DNA of 64,000 nt from Archangium lansingense (GTDB lineage Bacteria; Myxococcota; Myxococcia; Myxococcales; Myxococcaceae), in assembly GCF_026626635.1 (NCBI RefSeq), contig NZ_JAPNKA010000001.1, positions 7,502,001-7,566,000 on the forward strand. The letters are read 5' to 3'. Below the pieces are notes generated by a model. That model had not been told where the DNA came from. It searched no databases and was given only the letters and a program-made list of their open reading frames with translations. The position numbers and the translations under genes are program-made. Below, piece by piece: positions 57,126-64,000 of this stretch. Positions within the stretch are counted from its first letter, which is position 1. The number at the start of each line of letters is the position of its first letter.

Positions 57126-58754
57126 CTACCCCCTACGGAAGATGCTCTTGATGCTGGAGAACAGCCCGCTGCCCTCCTGGTGGGAGGACGGAGTGGACGC
57201 TGCCTGCTCGGCCTTCTGGGCCCGCTCCTCGGCCACCCGCGCCAGCTCCTTCTTGAGCAGCTCGGGCGTGTCCCGCGTGGCCAACTCAATCCGCCGAGGG
57301 CCACCCGGCTCCTCGACGATCACCTGCAGCAGGCACTCCTCGTTGAGCCGGAAGTCGATCTTCCGCCCCGCCGACTCGGCCGGCACTCGCAACGTGCCCA
57401 GGTACTCGTTGTCCACCATCAGGTCGCTGTCGCCCTGGAAGATGTCCATCTCGATGAAGGGCGCGCCCGGGTCCTTCGGAGGAGGCAACCGGAAGCTCTT
57501 CACCAGCGGGATGATGGAGTTCTTCTCGATGACGCGGCGCACGCGGCCGTTGGGCAGCGCGTAGCCAATGGGCATGGACACCGCGTCCAGCAGCGTCACC
57601 GAGTCGATGCTGCCCAGCGAGTCCGCCAGCAGGGCCGCGCCCAGGGCCACGCACTCGTCCGGATGCACGCCCTTGCGCGGCGGCTTGCCGAAGTGCTCCT
57701 GGATGCGCTGCTGCACCAGCGGCATGCGGCTCTGCCCGCCCACCAGGATGATCTCGTCGATCTCCGAGCGGTTGATGCCCTTCTCCGCCAGCACCCGGTC
57801 GCAGATCTCGAACGTGCGATCCACCAGGTCCATGGTGAGCGCGTTGAGGTTCTCGCGCGTCAGGGGAATCCGCAGATCCAACGGCTTGCCCTTGCGCTCC
57901 TCGATGTAGGGCAGATCGATGACCACGTTGGGGATGAGCGTCAGATCGATCTTCGCCCCCTCGGCCGCGTTCTTGATCCGCTGCATGGCGATGGGGCTCT
58001 GCGAGAGATCGACCTTGGTCTCCTCCCAGAACTTCTCGAGCACGTAGTCCATCACCCGGGTGTCGAAGTCGACGCCGCCCAGGAAGGTGTCGCCACCGGT
58101 GGCCAGCACCTCGAAGACGTTGCCCGTCAGGTGCAGCACCGAGACGTCGAAGGTGCCACCGCCCAGGTCGTACACGAGGATCTTCTGATCCAACCCGCGG
58201 TTGAAGCCGTAGGCGAGCGCCGCCGCGGTGGGCTCGTTGACGATGCGCTTGACGTTGAAGCCCGCGAGCTTCCCCGCCTCCTTCACCGCCTGGCGCTGGC
58301 TGTCCGTGTAGTACGCCGGCACGGAGATGACGGCCTCGTCGATAGGGCCGCCCAGGAACTGCTCGGCGATCGTCTTGAGCTGCTTGAGGATGAAGCTGGA
58401 CACCTCGGGCAGCGTGTAGATGCGCCCGCCCAGCGTCACCGCTGCCTCCCCGTCCGGGGCCTCGACGATGTCGTACTTGAAGTAGCCCTTCAGGTCGTCG
58501 ACGACCTTGGACTGGTACTTGCGGCCGATGAGGCGCTTGGTCCCGTAGAGCGTGTTCTTCGGGTTGGTGACCATCTGATCCTTGGCCACACCACCCACCA
58601 GCAACTCCCCCTTACCGGAGAGCGCCACGACCGAGGGCAGGATCAGGTTTCCGCGATCTGTGGGGACGATCTTCGGGATGCGGTTCTTCACGGACGCGAC
58701 CAGTGTGTTGGTCGTTCCTAGATCAATCCCGATGATGCGAGGTCTGTCCGCCAT
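57126..58754 (-). CDS. Hsp70/DnaK-family chaperone with shortened C terminus
   Basis: 542 residues from ATG 58754 (MADRPRIIGIDLGTTNT); an in-frame GTG at 58775 is the alternative. The ATPase domain is intact: IGIDLGTTNT, VYDLGGGTFDVS, NEPTAAALAYG and ILVGGQSRMP. The substrate-binding beta domain follows (LLDAVSMPIGYALPNG, then GDSDLMVDNEYLGTL). The helical lid is much shorter than in DnaK (542 against about 640 residues), and the end is Ser-rich plus SSIKSIFRRG, not the EEVD-like tail. It is therefore likely a specialised DnaK paralogue; myxobacteria have several, some needed for development or motility. It follows the helicase gene by 22 bases. Confidence 0.9.
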   Translation of the reverse strand: MADRPRIIGIDLGTTNTLVASVKNRIPKIVPTDRGNLILPSVVALSGKGELLVGGVAKDQMVTNPKNTLYGTKRLIGRKYQSKVVDDLKGYFKYDIVEAPDGEAAVTLGGRIYTLPEVSSFILKQLKTIAEQFLGGPIDEAVISVPAYYTDSQRQAVKEAGKLAGFNVKRIVNEPTAAALAYGFNRGLDQKILVYDLGGGTFDVSVLHLTGNVFEVLATGGDTFLGGVDFDTRVMDYVLEKFWEETKVDLSQSPIAMQRIKNAAEGAKIDLTLIPNVVIDLPYIEERKGKPLDLRIPLTRENLNALTMDLVDRTFEICDRVLAEKGINRSEIDEIILVGGQSRMPLVQQRIQEHFGKPPRKGVHPDECVALGAALLADSLGSIDSVTLLDAVSMPIGYALPNGRVRRVIEKNSIIPLVKSFRLPPPKDPGAPFIEMDIFQGDSDLMVDNEYLGTLRVPAESAGRKIDFRLNEECLLQVIVEEPGGPRRIELATRDTPELLKKELARVAEERAQKAEQAASTPSSHQEGSGLFSSIKSIFRRG

Positions 58755-58776
58755 TGGAGTACTACTCTGTATCACG

Positions 58777-60804
58777 TCAGGAGCCGGGTTGCGCAGTTCT
58801 CGTCTCGACGATCAGCCGGTCGTAGGGCGCCTCTTCTCCTACCGGTAGCTCCTCGACGAAGCGAGAGAGCCGGAGGATCGCCCGCTCGCCCCCTCTCAGG
58901 ACCGCGGAGATCGGGTAGCACAACGCCAGCTCATCCTTGGCCCGCGTGGCCGCCACGTAGAAGAGCCGACGCTCCTCTTCCTCCTCGTCCGGCGTGCGAG
59001 CAGCCCCGGGCAGGGGGAAGCGGCCCTCGGCCAGGGAGATGACGAAAACCGCCTGCCATTCCAGACCCTTGGACTGGTGCACGGTGGAGAGCGTGAGGCT
59101 CTCGTCCGGGGGCTCGCCCGTCGCTTCCCGGGCCGAGAATTCGGCCACCAGCGCGATCTCCGACAAGAAGCGCGGCAGATCCTCGAAGCGCCCGGCGAAC
59201 TCCGCCAGCTGCCGGATGTCGTCCTCGCGCCGCTCCTCCTCCGGGAACTCCGTCCGCAGGTACTCGCCGTAGCCTCCCGCCAACACGTCCTGGATCATCC
59301 GCCCCGGTGTCAGGTTTGACCCAGGGGCTCCCAGCCGCTCCATGAGTTGGATCAGCCGGCCGAAGCCCGGCGCGGCCTTCCGAGGCACCTCGGCCTGGAC
59401 CTCGGGGCGGGCCAGGGCCTCTACCAGGGACAGCTCCGGAGGCAGGGCCAGCAGCGCCTCCCAGAGGGCCTCCGCCTTGGCCGGGCCGATGCCGGGCACC
59501 AGCTTGACGATGCGCTTGAGGGCCAGCTCGTCGCGCGGGTTGCCCGCCAGCCGCAGGTGCGCGAGCACATCCTTCACGTGGATCTGCTCGAAGAAGCGCA
59601 CGCCCGAGCGCACCCGGAAAGGGATGCCCCGGCGGACCAGCTCCAGCTGCAGCTCGATGGAGTGGCTGTGGGCCCGGTAGAGCACCGCCATCTGCTCCAG
59701 CGGCATGCCCCCATCGCGCAACTCGAGCACCCGCTGCGCCACGAAGGCCGCCTGCTGATCCATGTCCAGGGTGGACACCAGCACCGGCACTGGCCCCGGA
59801 GCGCGAGAGGAGATGAGCTGCTTGGAGAACTGGCGCTGGTTGAGCGAGATGGAGGCGTTGGCCAGCCGGAGGATCTCCGGCGTCGAGCGGTAATTGCGAG
59901 TGAGCGGGTAGATGCCGCAGCCCGGGTAGCGCTTGGGGAAGTCGATGATGTTGGTGAAGTCCGCGCCCCGGAAGCTGTAGATGGACTGGCAGTCGTCGCC
60001 CACCACGGTGAGGTTGCGGCGCTCGCCAACGAGCAGGTCCACGAGGTCGCCCTGCAACCGGTTGGTGTCCTGGTACTCGTCCACCAGCACGCAATGGAAG
60101 CGCTCCATGAGCTGCTCGCGGATGATGGGGTTGTCGACGAGCAGCCGCTTGAGCATCACCAGCAGATCGTCGAAGTCCATCAGGTGCATGCGCCCCTTGC
60201 GCTCGGCGAAGCGGCGGGCCACCGCGAGCACCTCCTCGGCCAGGGGCAGGAACTGCGGCCGGCGCTCCACCAGCACCTCGGCCACCGAGAGCTGCAGGTT
60301 GGCGGCCATGGAGACCAGATCCAACACCACCTCGGCCTTGGGGAAGCGCCGCTCGCGGGGCAGCTTGCGCTCGGCGATGCAGGAGGACATCAGGTCTCGC
60401 GCGTCCTCGCGATCCAGCACCGTGAAGTCGCGAGAGAAGCCGATGGCCCCCGCGTGCTGGCGCAGCAGCACGTGCGCCGCGTGGTGGAAGGTGCCGCCCA
60501 GCAGCTTGCGCACGTCCGCGAAGGCCCCGGCCAGCTCCTCCACCCGCCGTGTCATCTCCCGCGCGGCCTTGTTGGTGAACGTGAGCAGCAGCACGCCCTC
60601 GGGAGGAATGCCGCGCTCCAGCAGCCGCGCCACCCGGAACGTCAGCGTGCGCGTCTTGCCAGAGCCCGCTCCCGCGATGACCAGGACAGGCCCCTCCCCC
60701 GCTTCAACCGCAAGCAGCTGCTCCTCGTTGAGCAGCCGCTCATAGTCGATGTGCTGCGCAGTGGCCGCCGTCGCGGCCTTCAGCGTGTACGTGCGGGTGG
60801 CCAT
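58777..60804 (-). CDS. UvrD/PcrA/Rep-type superfamily 1 DNA helicase
   Basis: 675 residues carrying the SF1A motifs in order: Walker A AGAGSGKT (about 44-51), LLLTFTNKAAREM, DFDDLL, DEYQDTN (motif II), VGDDCQSIYSFRGA (motif III), LTRNYRS (motif IV), STVHQSKGLEW (motif V) and LFYVAATRAKDEL (motif VI). It would unwind DNA 3'-5' in repair or replication restart. It ends soon after motif VI, without the Tudor-like C terminus of PcrA, so it is closest to a short UvrD/Rep variant. A tight palindrome (60822-60834) lies 18 bases upstream of the start codon. Confidence 0.93.
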   Translation of the reverse strand: MATRTYTLKAATAATAQHIDYERLLNEEQLLAVEAGEGPVLVIAGAGSGKTRTLTFRVARLLERGIPPEGVLLLTFTNKAAREMTRRVEELAGAFADVRKLLGGTFHHAAHVLLRQHAGAIGFSRDFTVLDREDARDLMSSCIAERKLPRERRFPKAEVVLDLVSMAANLQLSVAEVLVERRPQFLPLAEEVLAVARRFAERKGRMHLMDFDDLLVMLKRLLVDNPIIREQLMERFHCVLVDEYQDTNRLQGDLVDLLVGERRNLTVVGDDCQSIYSFRGADFTNIIDFPKRYPGCGIYPLTRNYRSTPEILRLANASISLNQRQFSKQLISSRAPGPVPVLVSTLDMDQQAAFVAQRVLELRDGGMPLEQMAVLYRAHSHSIELQLELVRRGIPFRVRSGVRFFEQIHVKDVLAHLRLAGNPRDELALKRIVKLVPGIGPAKAEALWEALLALPPELSLVEALARPEVQAEVPRKAAPGFGRLIQLMERLGAPGSNLTPGRMIQDVLAGGYGEYLRTEFPEEERREDDIRQLAEFAGRFEDLPRFLSEIALVAEFSAREATGEPPDESLTLSTVHQSKGLEWQAVFVISLAEGRFPLPGAARTPDEEEEERRLFYVAATRAKDELALCYPISAVLRGGERAILRLSRFVEELPVGEEAPYDRLIVETRTAQPGS

Positions 60805-60821
60805 GTACGGCTCACTCTACT

Positions 60822-60834
60822 GGTCAGTCTGACC
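60822..60834. promoter_or_regulatory. Palindrome upstream of the helicase gene
   Basis: GGTCAG-T-CTGACC is a perfect 6+1+6 palindrome located 18-30 bases upstream of the helicase start. Its size and position fit an operator for a dimeric regulator (TetR- or GntR-like sites look similar). No SOS box is recognised. Confidence 0.35.
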
Positions 60835-60872
60835 TGTTGGATCAGCTGGGTCTCCCCAGGGGGAATACCCGT

Positions 60873-62561
60873 TCAGTGGGTCTGGAGCGCCGTGAGCCGG
60901 GCGGCGGCCTCAGCGCGAATCTCCGGAGAAGGGTCCCTCTCCCGCGCCACCTCGAGCAGCAGCGGCGCCAGCTTCGGCAGCTTCGCCCCCACCGCGCGCA
61001 GAGCCTCGCGGCGCTCGGACACGGCGCTCTCCAGGCGCTCACGCACCGCGTCGTCCCCACACGTGCGAGCCCCGGGCGACCGCTCGCGCAGCAGCAGCTC
61101 CGCGTCCGCCAGCCGAGCCTCCGCCAGCTTCAGCGCGTCCGACGCCGCCAGCGCAAAGCCGTCCAGGTCCTCGGGGAACTCGGTGCTCGCCTGCCGGGCC
61201 CGGGCGATCGCCTCCGCCGCGATGCGTGCGTTGTCCACCGCCGCGCAGAGCTGCCTCGACGCCGCCAGGGGCACGTTCCCCTCGGAGGAGATCGACTCCT
61301 CGCGCGCCACCCGCAGCGCCCACAGCGCGAGCTGCCGCGCCGCCACCGCCGCCGAGAAGGACTGGCGCCGCTCCTCGCGTAGCTGCACCCAGCGACGCAG
61401 CACCACCGGGTCCGGCTCCTCCGGCACGAAAGCTCGCTGGTACTCGGTGGACGCCTCGCCCAGCCGCCCCGACAGATCCAACAGCGCCGCCATGGACACG
61501 TACAGCTCCGGGCTCCCCGCCTTCTCGCGCAGCGACTCCAGCCTCACCGCCACCTCGTAGTCCGCCACCGGCTTCGGCAGCGCGCGCAGCACCGTCCTCA
61601 AGCCGTCCAGCGCCCGCTGCCGGATGAGCGGATTGCGCCCCGCTCGGAAGGTCTCCAGCAGGGGATCCAACGCCTTCACCGACACGTGCTGGCCCAGCTC
61701 CTCCGCTGCCTGCCACCGGTCCATCGGGTCCGGCGCCAGCAGCGCGCCCCGCAGATCCTCGATGCTCCGCAGGTAGTGCCCCACCTGCGCCGACTGGACC
61801 AGTGGCTCGGAGCTGCGCAACACCACGCGCTCGGCACGGGCCCGAGCCAGGCGCGCCGGGAAGTCCTTCAGCTTCGCCCCCAACGGATGCCCCGCCACGC
61901 GCGCCTCCGCCTCCTCCAGCAGCCCCGAGACGAGCAGCCCCTCCACCTCCAGCTCCAGCAGCCGCACCTTCGCCTGCTCGCGGTAGCGCCCCGCCTGAAA
62001 GTCCCGCAGGTACGCGAAGAGCAGCCCCGCCCCCGCCGTCTCCGCCCGAGCGAAGCTCTCATCGTCCAACCGAGCCTCCACCCGCAGCCGCCGCGGATCC
62101 TCCGGCGACTCCCGCAGGTACTCTCTGAGCTGCTGCGTGTCCTTCGTCGTGGACAGCTCCTTCAGCTCCGCCTCCTTCAACAGCCGCTGCGCCTCCTCGC
62201 GCTGCGCCCCGTCCGGATGGTCTCGCAGGAACTGCCGCAACGCCGCCGCCGTGCCTGCATCCTTCGCCGCGTTGAAGCGCAGGCCCTCCAGCAGCGCCCG
62301 AGCCGCCCGGGCCTGCGGCCCCTCCGGGTTCGCCTCCAGGAATCGCTTGTAGGCCAGCACCGTGTGCAGCTTCGAGGCCTCCTCGAACTCCAGCTCGGTG
62401 ACGCGCACCTCGATGGCCTCGGCGTCGTCTCCCTCCGGGTACTCACGCAGGAACGCGCGGTACGCCTCCAACGTGTCGGCATCCCGCGCCCGCTGGTACG
62501 CCCGGGGCGCGCCACAGCCGGTCAGCAGCAACAGCAAGGAGAGGGCTCGGAGCTTGCGCAT
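60873..62561 (-). CDS. Repeat-rich lipoprotein (TPR/HEAT-like) of unknown function
   Basis: 562 residues from ATG 62561, chosen because it gives a lipoprotein signal (MRKLRALSLLLLLTGC, Cys16). The N-terminal third has four or five related helical repeats: AYRAFLREYPEGDDAEA, AYKRFLEANPEGPQARA, ALRQFLRDHPDGAQREEA and QLREYLRESPEDPRR. A HEAT-like stretch follows (DPMDRWQAAEELGQHVSVKALDPLLETFRAGRNPLIRQRAL). The protein is presumably a membrane-anchored scaffold; no enzyme motif is seen. A 68-base gap separates its stop from the helicase start. It is divergent from the NlpC/P60-like lipoprotein. Confidence 0.8.
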   Translation of the reverse strand: MRKLRALSLLLLLTGCGAPRAYQRARDADTLEAYRAFLREYPEGDDAEAIEVRVTELEFEEASKLHTVLAYKRFLEANPEGPQARAARALLEGLRFNAAKDAGTAAALRQFLRDHPDGAQREEAQRLLKEAELKELSTTKDTQQLREYLRESPEDPRRLRVEARLDDESFARAETAGAGLLFAYLRDFQAGRYREQAKVRLLELEVEGLLVSGLLEEAEARVAGHPLGAKLKDFPARLARARAERVVLRSSEPLVQSAQVGHYLRSIEDLRGALLAPDPMDRWQAAEELGQHVSVKALDPLLETFRAGRNPLIRQRALDGLRTVLRALPKPVADYEVAVRLESLREKAGSPELYVSMAALLDLSGRLGEASTEYQRAFVPEEPDPVVLRRWVQLREERRQSFSAAVAARQLALWALRVAREESISSEGNVPLAASRQLCAAVDNARIAAEAIARARQASTEFPEDLDGFALAASDALKLAEARLADAELLLRERSPGARTCGDDAVRERLESAVSERREALRAVGAKLPKLAPLLLEVARERDPSPEIRAEAAARLTALQTH

Positions 62562-62694
62562 CACCGCAGAATTACCACCACGCCTCGGGGTGAAAAACCC
62601 GAGCCTTTTCGCCCGCCTGGCTGGGTAGGTTTTTTGACGACACCCCCGGTCCGCCCGACCATCCGCCGTGGACTCGCTACAGGGAGGTCGCGAC

Positions 62695-63456
62695 ATGAGG
62701 CTCTGCGTGCTGCTCGCCGGACTGCTGGTGATGACCGGATGCGCCACCGGCAGGCCCATGGGCGGGGGTGTAATCGCCAGGGGTTACCGCTACAGCCCGC
62801 TGACGCCCGCCGCCGCGCCCAAGGCCCCCCTGAGCGTGGCCGCCCCCTCACCTGCCGCCCCGAAGCAGGTGCGCCCTCCCCCTCCCGCCGCCAGCCGAGA
62901 GGACGTGCTCGCCACGGCCCGAGGGCTCGTGGGCAGCCGCAAGGTGAAGGTCGCCGGGCGCACCTGGCCGGATGACTGCACCGGCTTCGTCGAGGGCGTG
63001 TACGCGCGAGCCGGGCTCTCCCTCCGCGGCGCCGGGGTGGCCGGGGACAACGGCGTCACCGCGATCTACCGCTACGCCCGTGACCATGGCCGCGTCTTCA
63101 CCCGGGGCAAGCCGAAGCCCGGGGACCTGGTGTTCTTCCGCGAGACCTATGACCAGAACCGCGACGGGCGCCGAAACGACGGGCTTACCCACGTGGGGCT
63201 GGTGGACGAGGTCGCCAGTGATGGCACCGTCGTCGTCATCCACCGGGTGAAACGCGGCGTGGTGCGCTACCGGATGAACCTCGCCAAGCCAAGCCTGCGG
63301 AGGGATCCGCGCACGGGCGAGGTGCTCAACGACATGCTGCGGGTGCCCGGGGCCAGGAAGATGCCCGTGCTCACCGGGCAGCTCTTCGTCGCCTACGGCT
63401 CCGTGCTGCCCGAGTCCAAGCCCAACTCCAAGCCCGCGGCCGTGGCCCGGCGGTAG
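62695..63456 (+). CDS. NlpC/P60-CHAP-like lipoprotein (putative cell-wall amidase/peptidase)
   Basis: 253 residues. ATG 62695 is preceded by a strong AGGGAGG (62681-62687) and yields a lipoprotein signal with lipobox MTGC (Cys16). An Ala/Pro-rich spacer (about 35-68) leads to a papain-like domain: the catalytic Cys95 in DDCTGFVEGVY, GDLVFFRETYDQNRDG, and His166 in LTHVGLVDEV. NlpC/P60 enzymes cut peptide bonds in peptidoglycan stem peptides. The Asn/Asp-rich DQNRDGRRNDG insertion before the histidine is a variation. A role in murein turnover at the outer membrane is inferred. Confidence 0.8.
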   Translation: MRLCVLLAGLLVMTGCATGRPMGGGVIARGYRYSPLTPAAAPKAPLSVAAPSPAAPKQVRPPPPAASREDVLATARGLVGSRKVKVAGRTWPDDCTGFVEGVYARAGLSLRGAGVAGDNGVTAIYRYARDHGRVFTRGKPKPGDLVFFRETYDQNRDGRRNDGLTHVGLVDEVASDGTVVVIHRVKRGVVRYRMNLAKPSLRRDPRTGEVLNDMLRVPGARKMPVLTGQLFVAYGSVLPESKPNSKPAAVARR

Positions 63457-63467
63457 CTGACGAGACC

Positions 63468-64000
63468 ATGGCTTCGGAAAGCGGAGAGAGCACCGACCAC
63501 GTCCTGGGGTGGTGCGACGGGATACTTCCCTACGCTCCACTCTCGACACTCAAGCCGCTCTCCGACGGGATCTGGTGGGTGGATGGGCCCGTCATCAAGA
63601 TGACCTATGGCCCGGTCTCACTGCCATTTCCCACGCGCATGGCGATCATCCGGCTGCGCTCGGGAGGCTTGTGGATCTGGTCTCCGACGGCTCCGACACC
63701 CGAACTGTTCGCGGAGTTGGATGCGCTCGGGCCTGTCGAGCACCTCGTCTCGCCGAACAAGTTCCATTACGCGGCCATCCCGGCGTGGAAGGAACGCTAC
63801 CCGCGTGCGACGGCCTGGGCATCTCCGGGAGTCCGTGAGCGTGCACGATCGCGGAAGATCGATGTCGCGTTCGATGCCGAGCTCGACGACGACACGCCCT
63901 CGTCATGGACGCAGGACATCGAACAGCTCGTCTTCAGAGGCAGCCGCTTCATGGAAGAGGTCGTGTTCTTCCATCGGGCGTCCTCGACCTTGATCCTGGC
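63468..64000 (+). CDS. DUF4336-like protein (partial, runs off the window)
   Basis: The frame opens with ATG 63468, 11 bases after the previous stop, and stays open for 177 codons to the window edge. Visible motifs are LSDGIWWVDGPV, FPTRMAIIRLRSGGLWIWSP, VEHLVSPNKFHYAAIPAWKERYP and VVFFHRASSTLIL. The pattern of a start-of-strand DGIW, a SPNKFHY and FHRASSTLIL is that of DUF4336, proteins with a degenerate metallo-beta-lactamase-like fold. Function unknown. Base usage is slightly less GC-biased than its neighbours. Confidence 0.75.
   Translation, partial: MASESGESTDHVLGWCDGILPYAPLSTLKPLSDGIWWVDGPVIKMTYGPVSLPFPTRMAIIRLRSGGLWIWSPTAPTPELFAELDALGPVEHLVSPNKFHYAAIPAWKERYPRATAWASPGVRERARSRKIDVAFDAELDDDTPSSWTQDIEQLVFRGSRFMEEVVFFHRASSTLIL

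Overview
The window looks like a chromosomal segment of a myxobacterium, most likely of the suborder Cystobacterineae (Stigmatella/Cystobacter/Archangium group). The evidence is very high GC with strong third-position GC bias, a giant NRPS locus, and a galactose-oxidase-like gene divergent from a NodC/hyaluronan-synthase-like gene, which is how I remember fbfB and fbfA of Stigmatella aurantiaca. No taxonomic marker was searched.

Positions 185-42875 are a nonribosomal lipopeptide cluster. A fatty acyl-AMP ligase plus carrier protein starts the line. Four C-A-T modules complete the first synthetase, which carries an apparent one-base frameshift near 1335-1352. A cyclic-peptide-type ABC exporter follows, then a 7,696-residue synthetase with seven more C-A-T modules and a terminal thioesterase. 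An aminotransferase resembling HpgT (hydroxyphenylglycine transaminase), a type II thioesterase and a convergent Sfp-type phosphopantetheinyl transferase complete the set. The predicted product is an N-acylated undecapeptide with no epimerised residues. Modules 2, 5, 6 and 7 share one selectivity code that resembles arylglycine codes; modules 9-10 look Ala-specific and module 11 Gln-specific.

Positions 42953-50172 are a glycan locus. A secreted copper-radical oxidase (FbfB-like) is divergent from an operon of a processive family-2 glycosyltransferase (FbfA-like), a membrane-anchored coiled-coil adaptor, a TolC-like outer-membrane factor and a secreted beta-rich protein. The order suggests synthesis, trans-envelope export and extracellular oxidation of a polysaccharide.

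Positions 50173-64000 are mostly housekeeping or conserved genes: a metallo-beta-lactamase/Rieske fusion, a secreted lipoprotein with a Pro-Thr linker, HtpX, TerC, a small unknown protein, two identical tandem tRNA-Val(CAC) genes with a visible promoter and terminator, a coiled-coil protein, an SCP2-like protein, a short Hsp70, a UvrD/PcrA helicase, a repeat-containing lipoprotein, an NlpC/P60-like lipoprotein and the start of a DUF4336-like gene cut by the window end. All adenylation-domain predictions and homology calls were made by eye without database searches.
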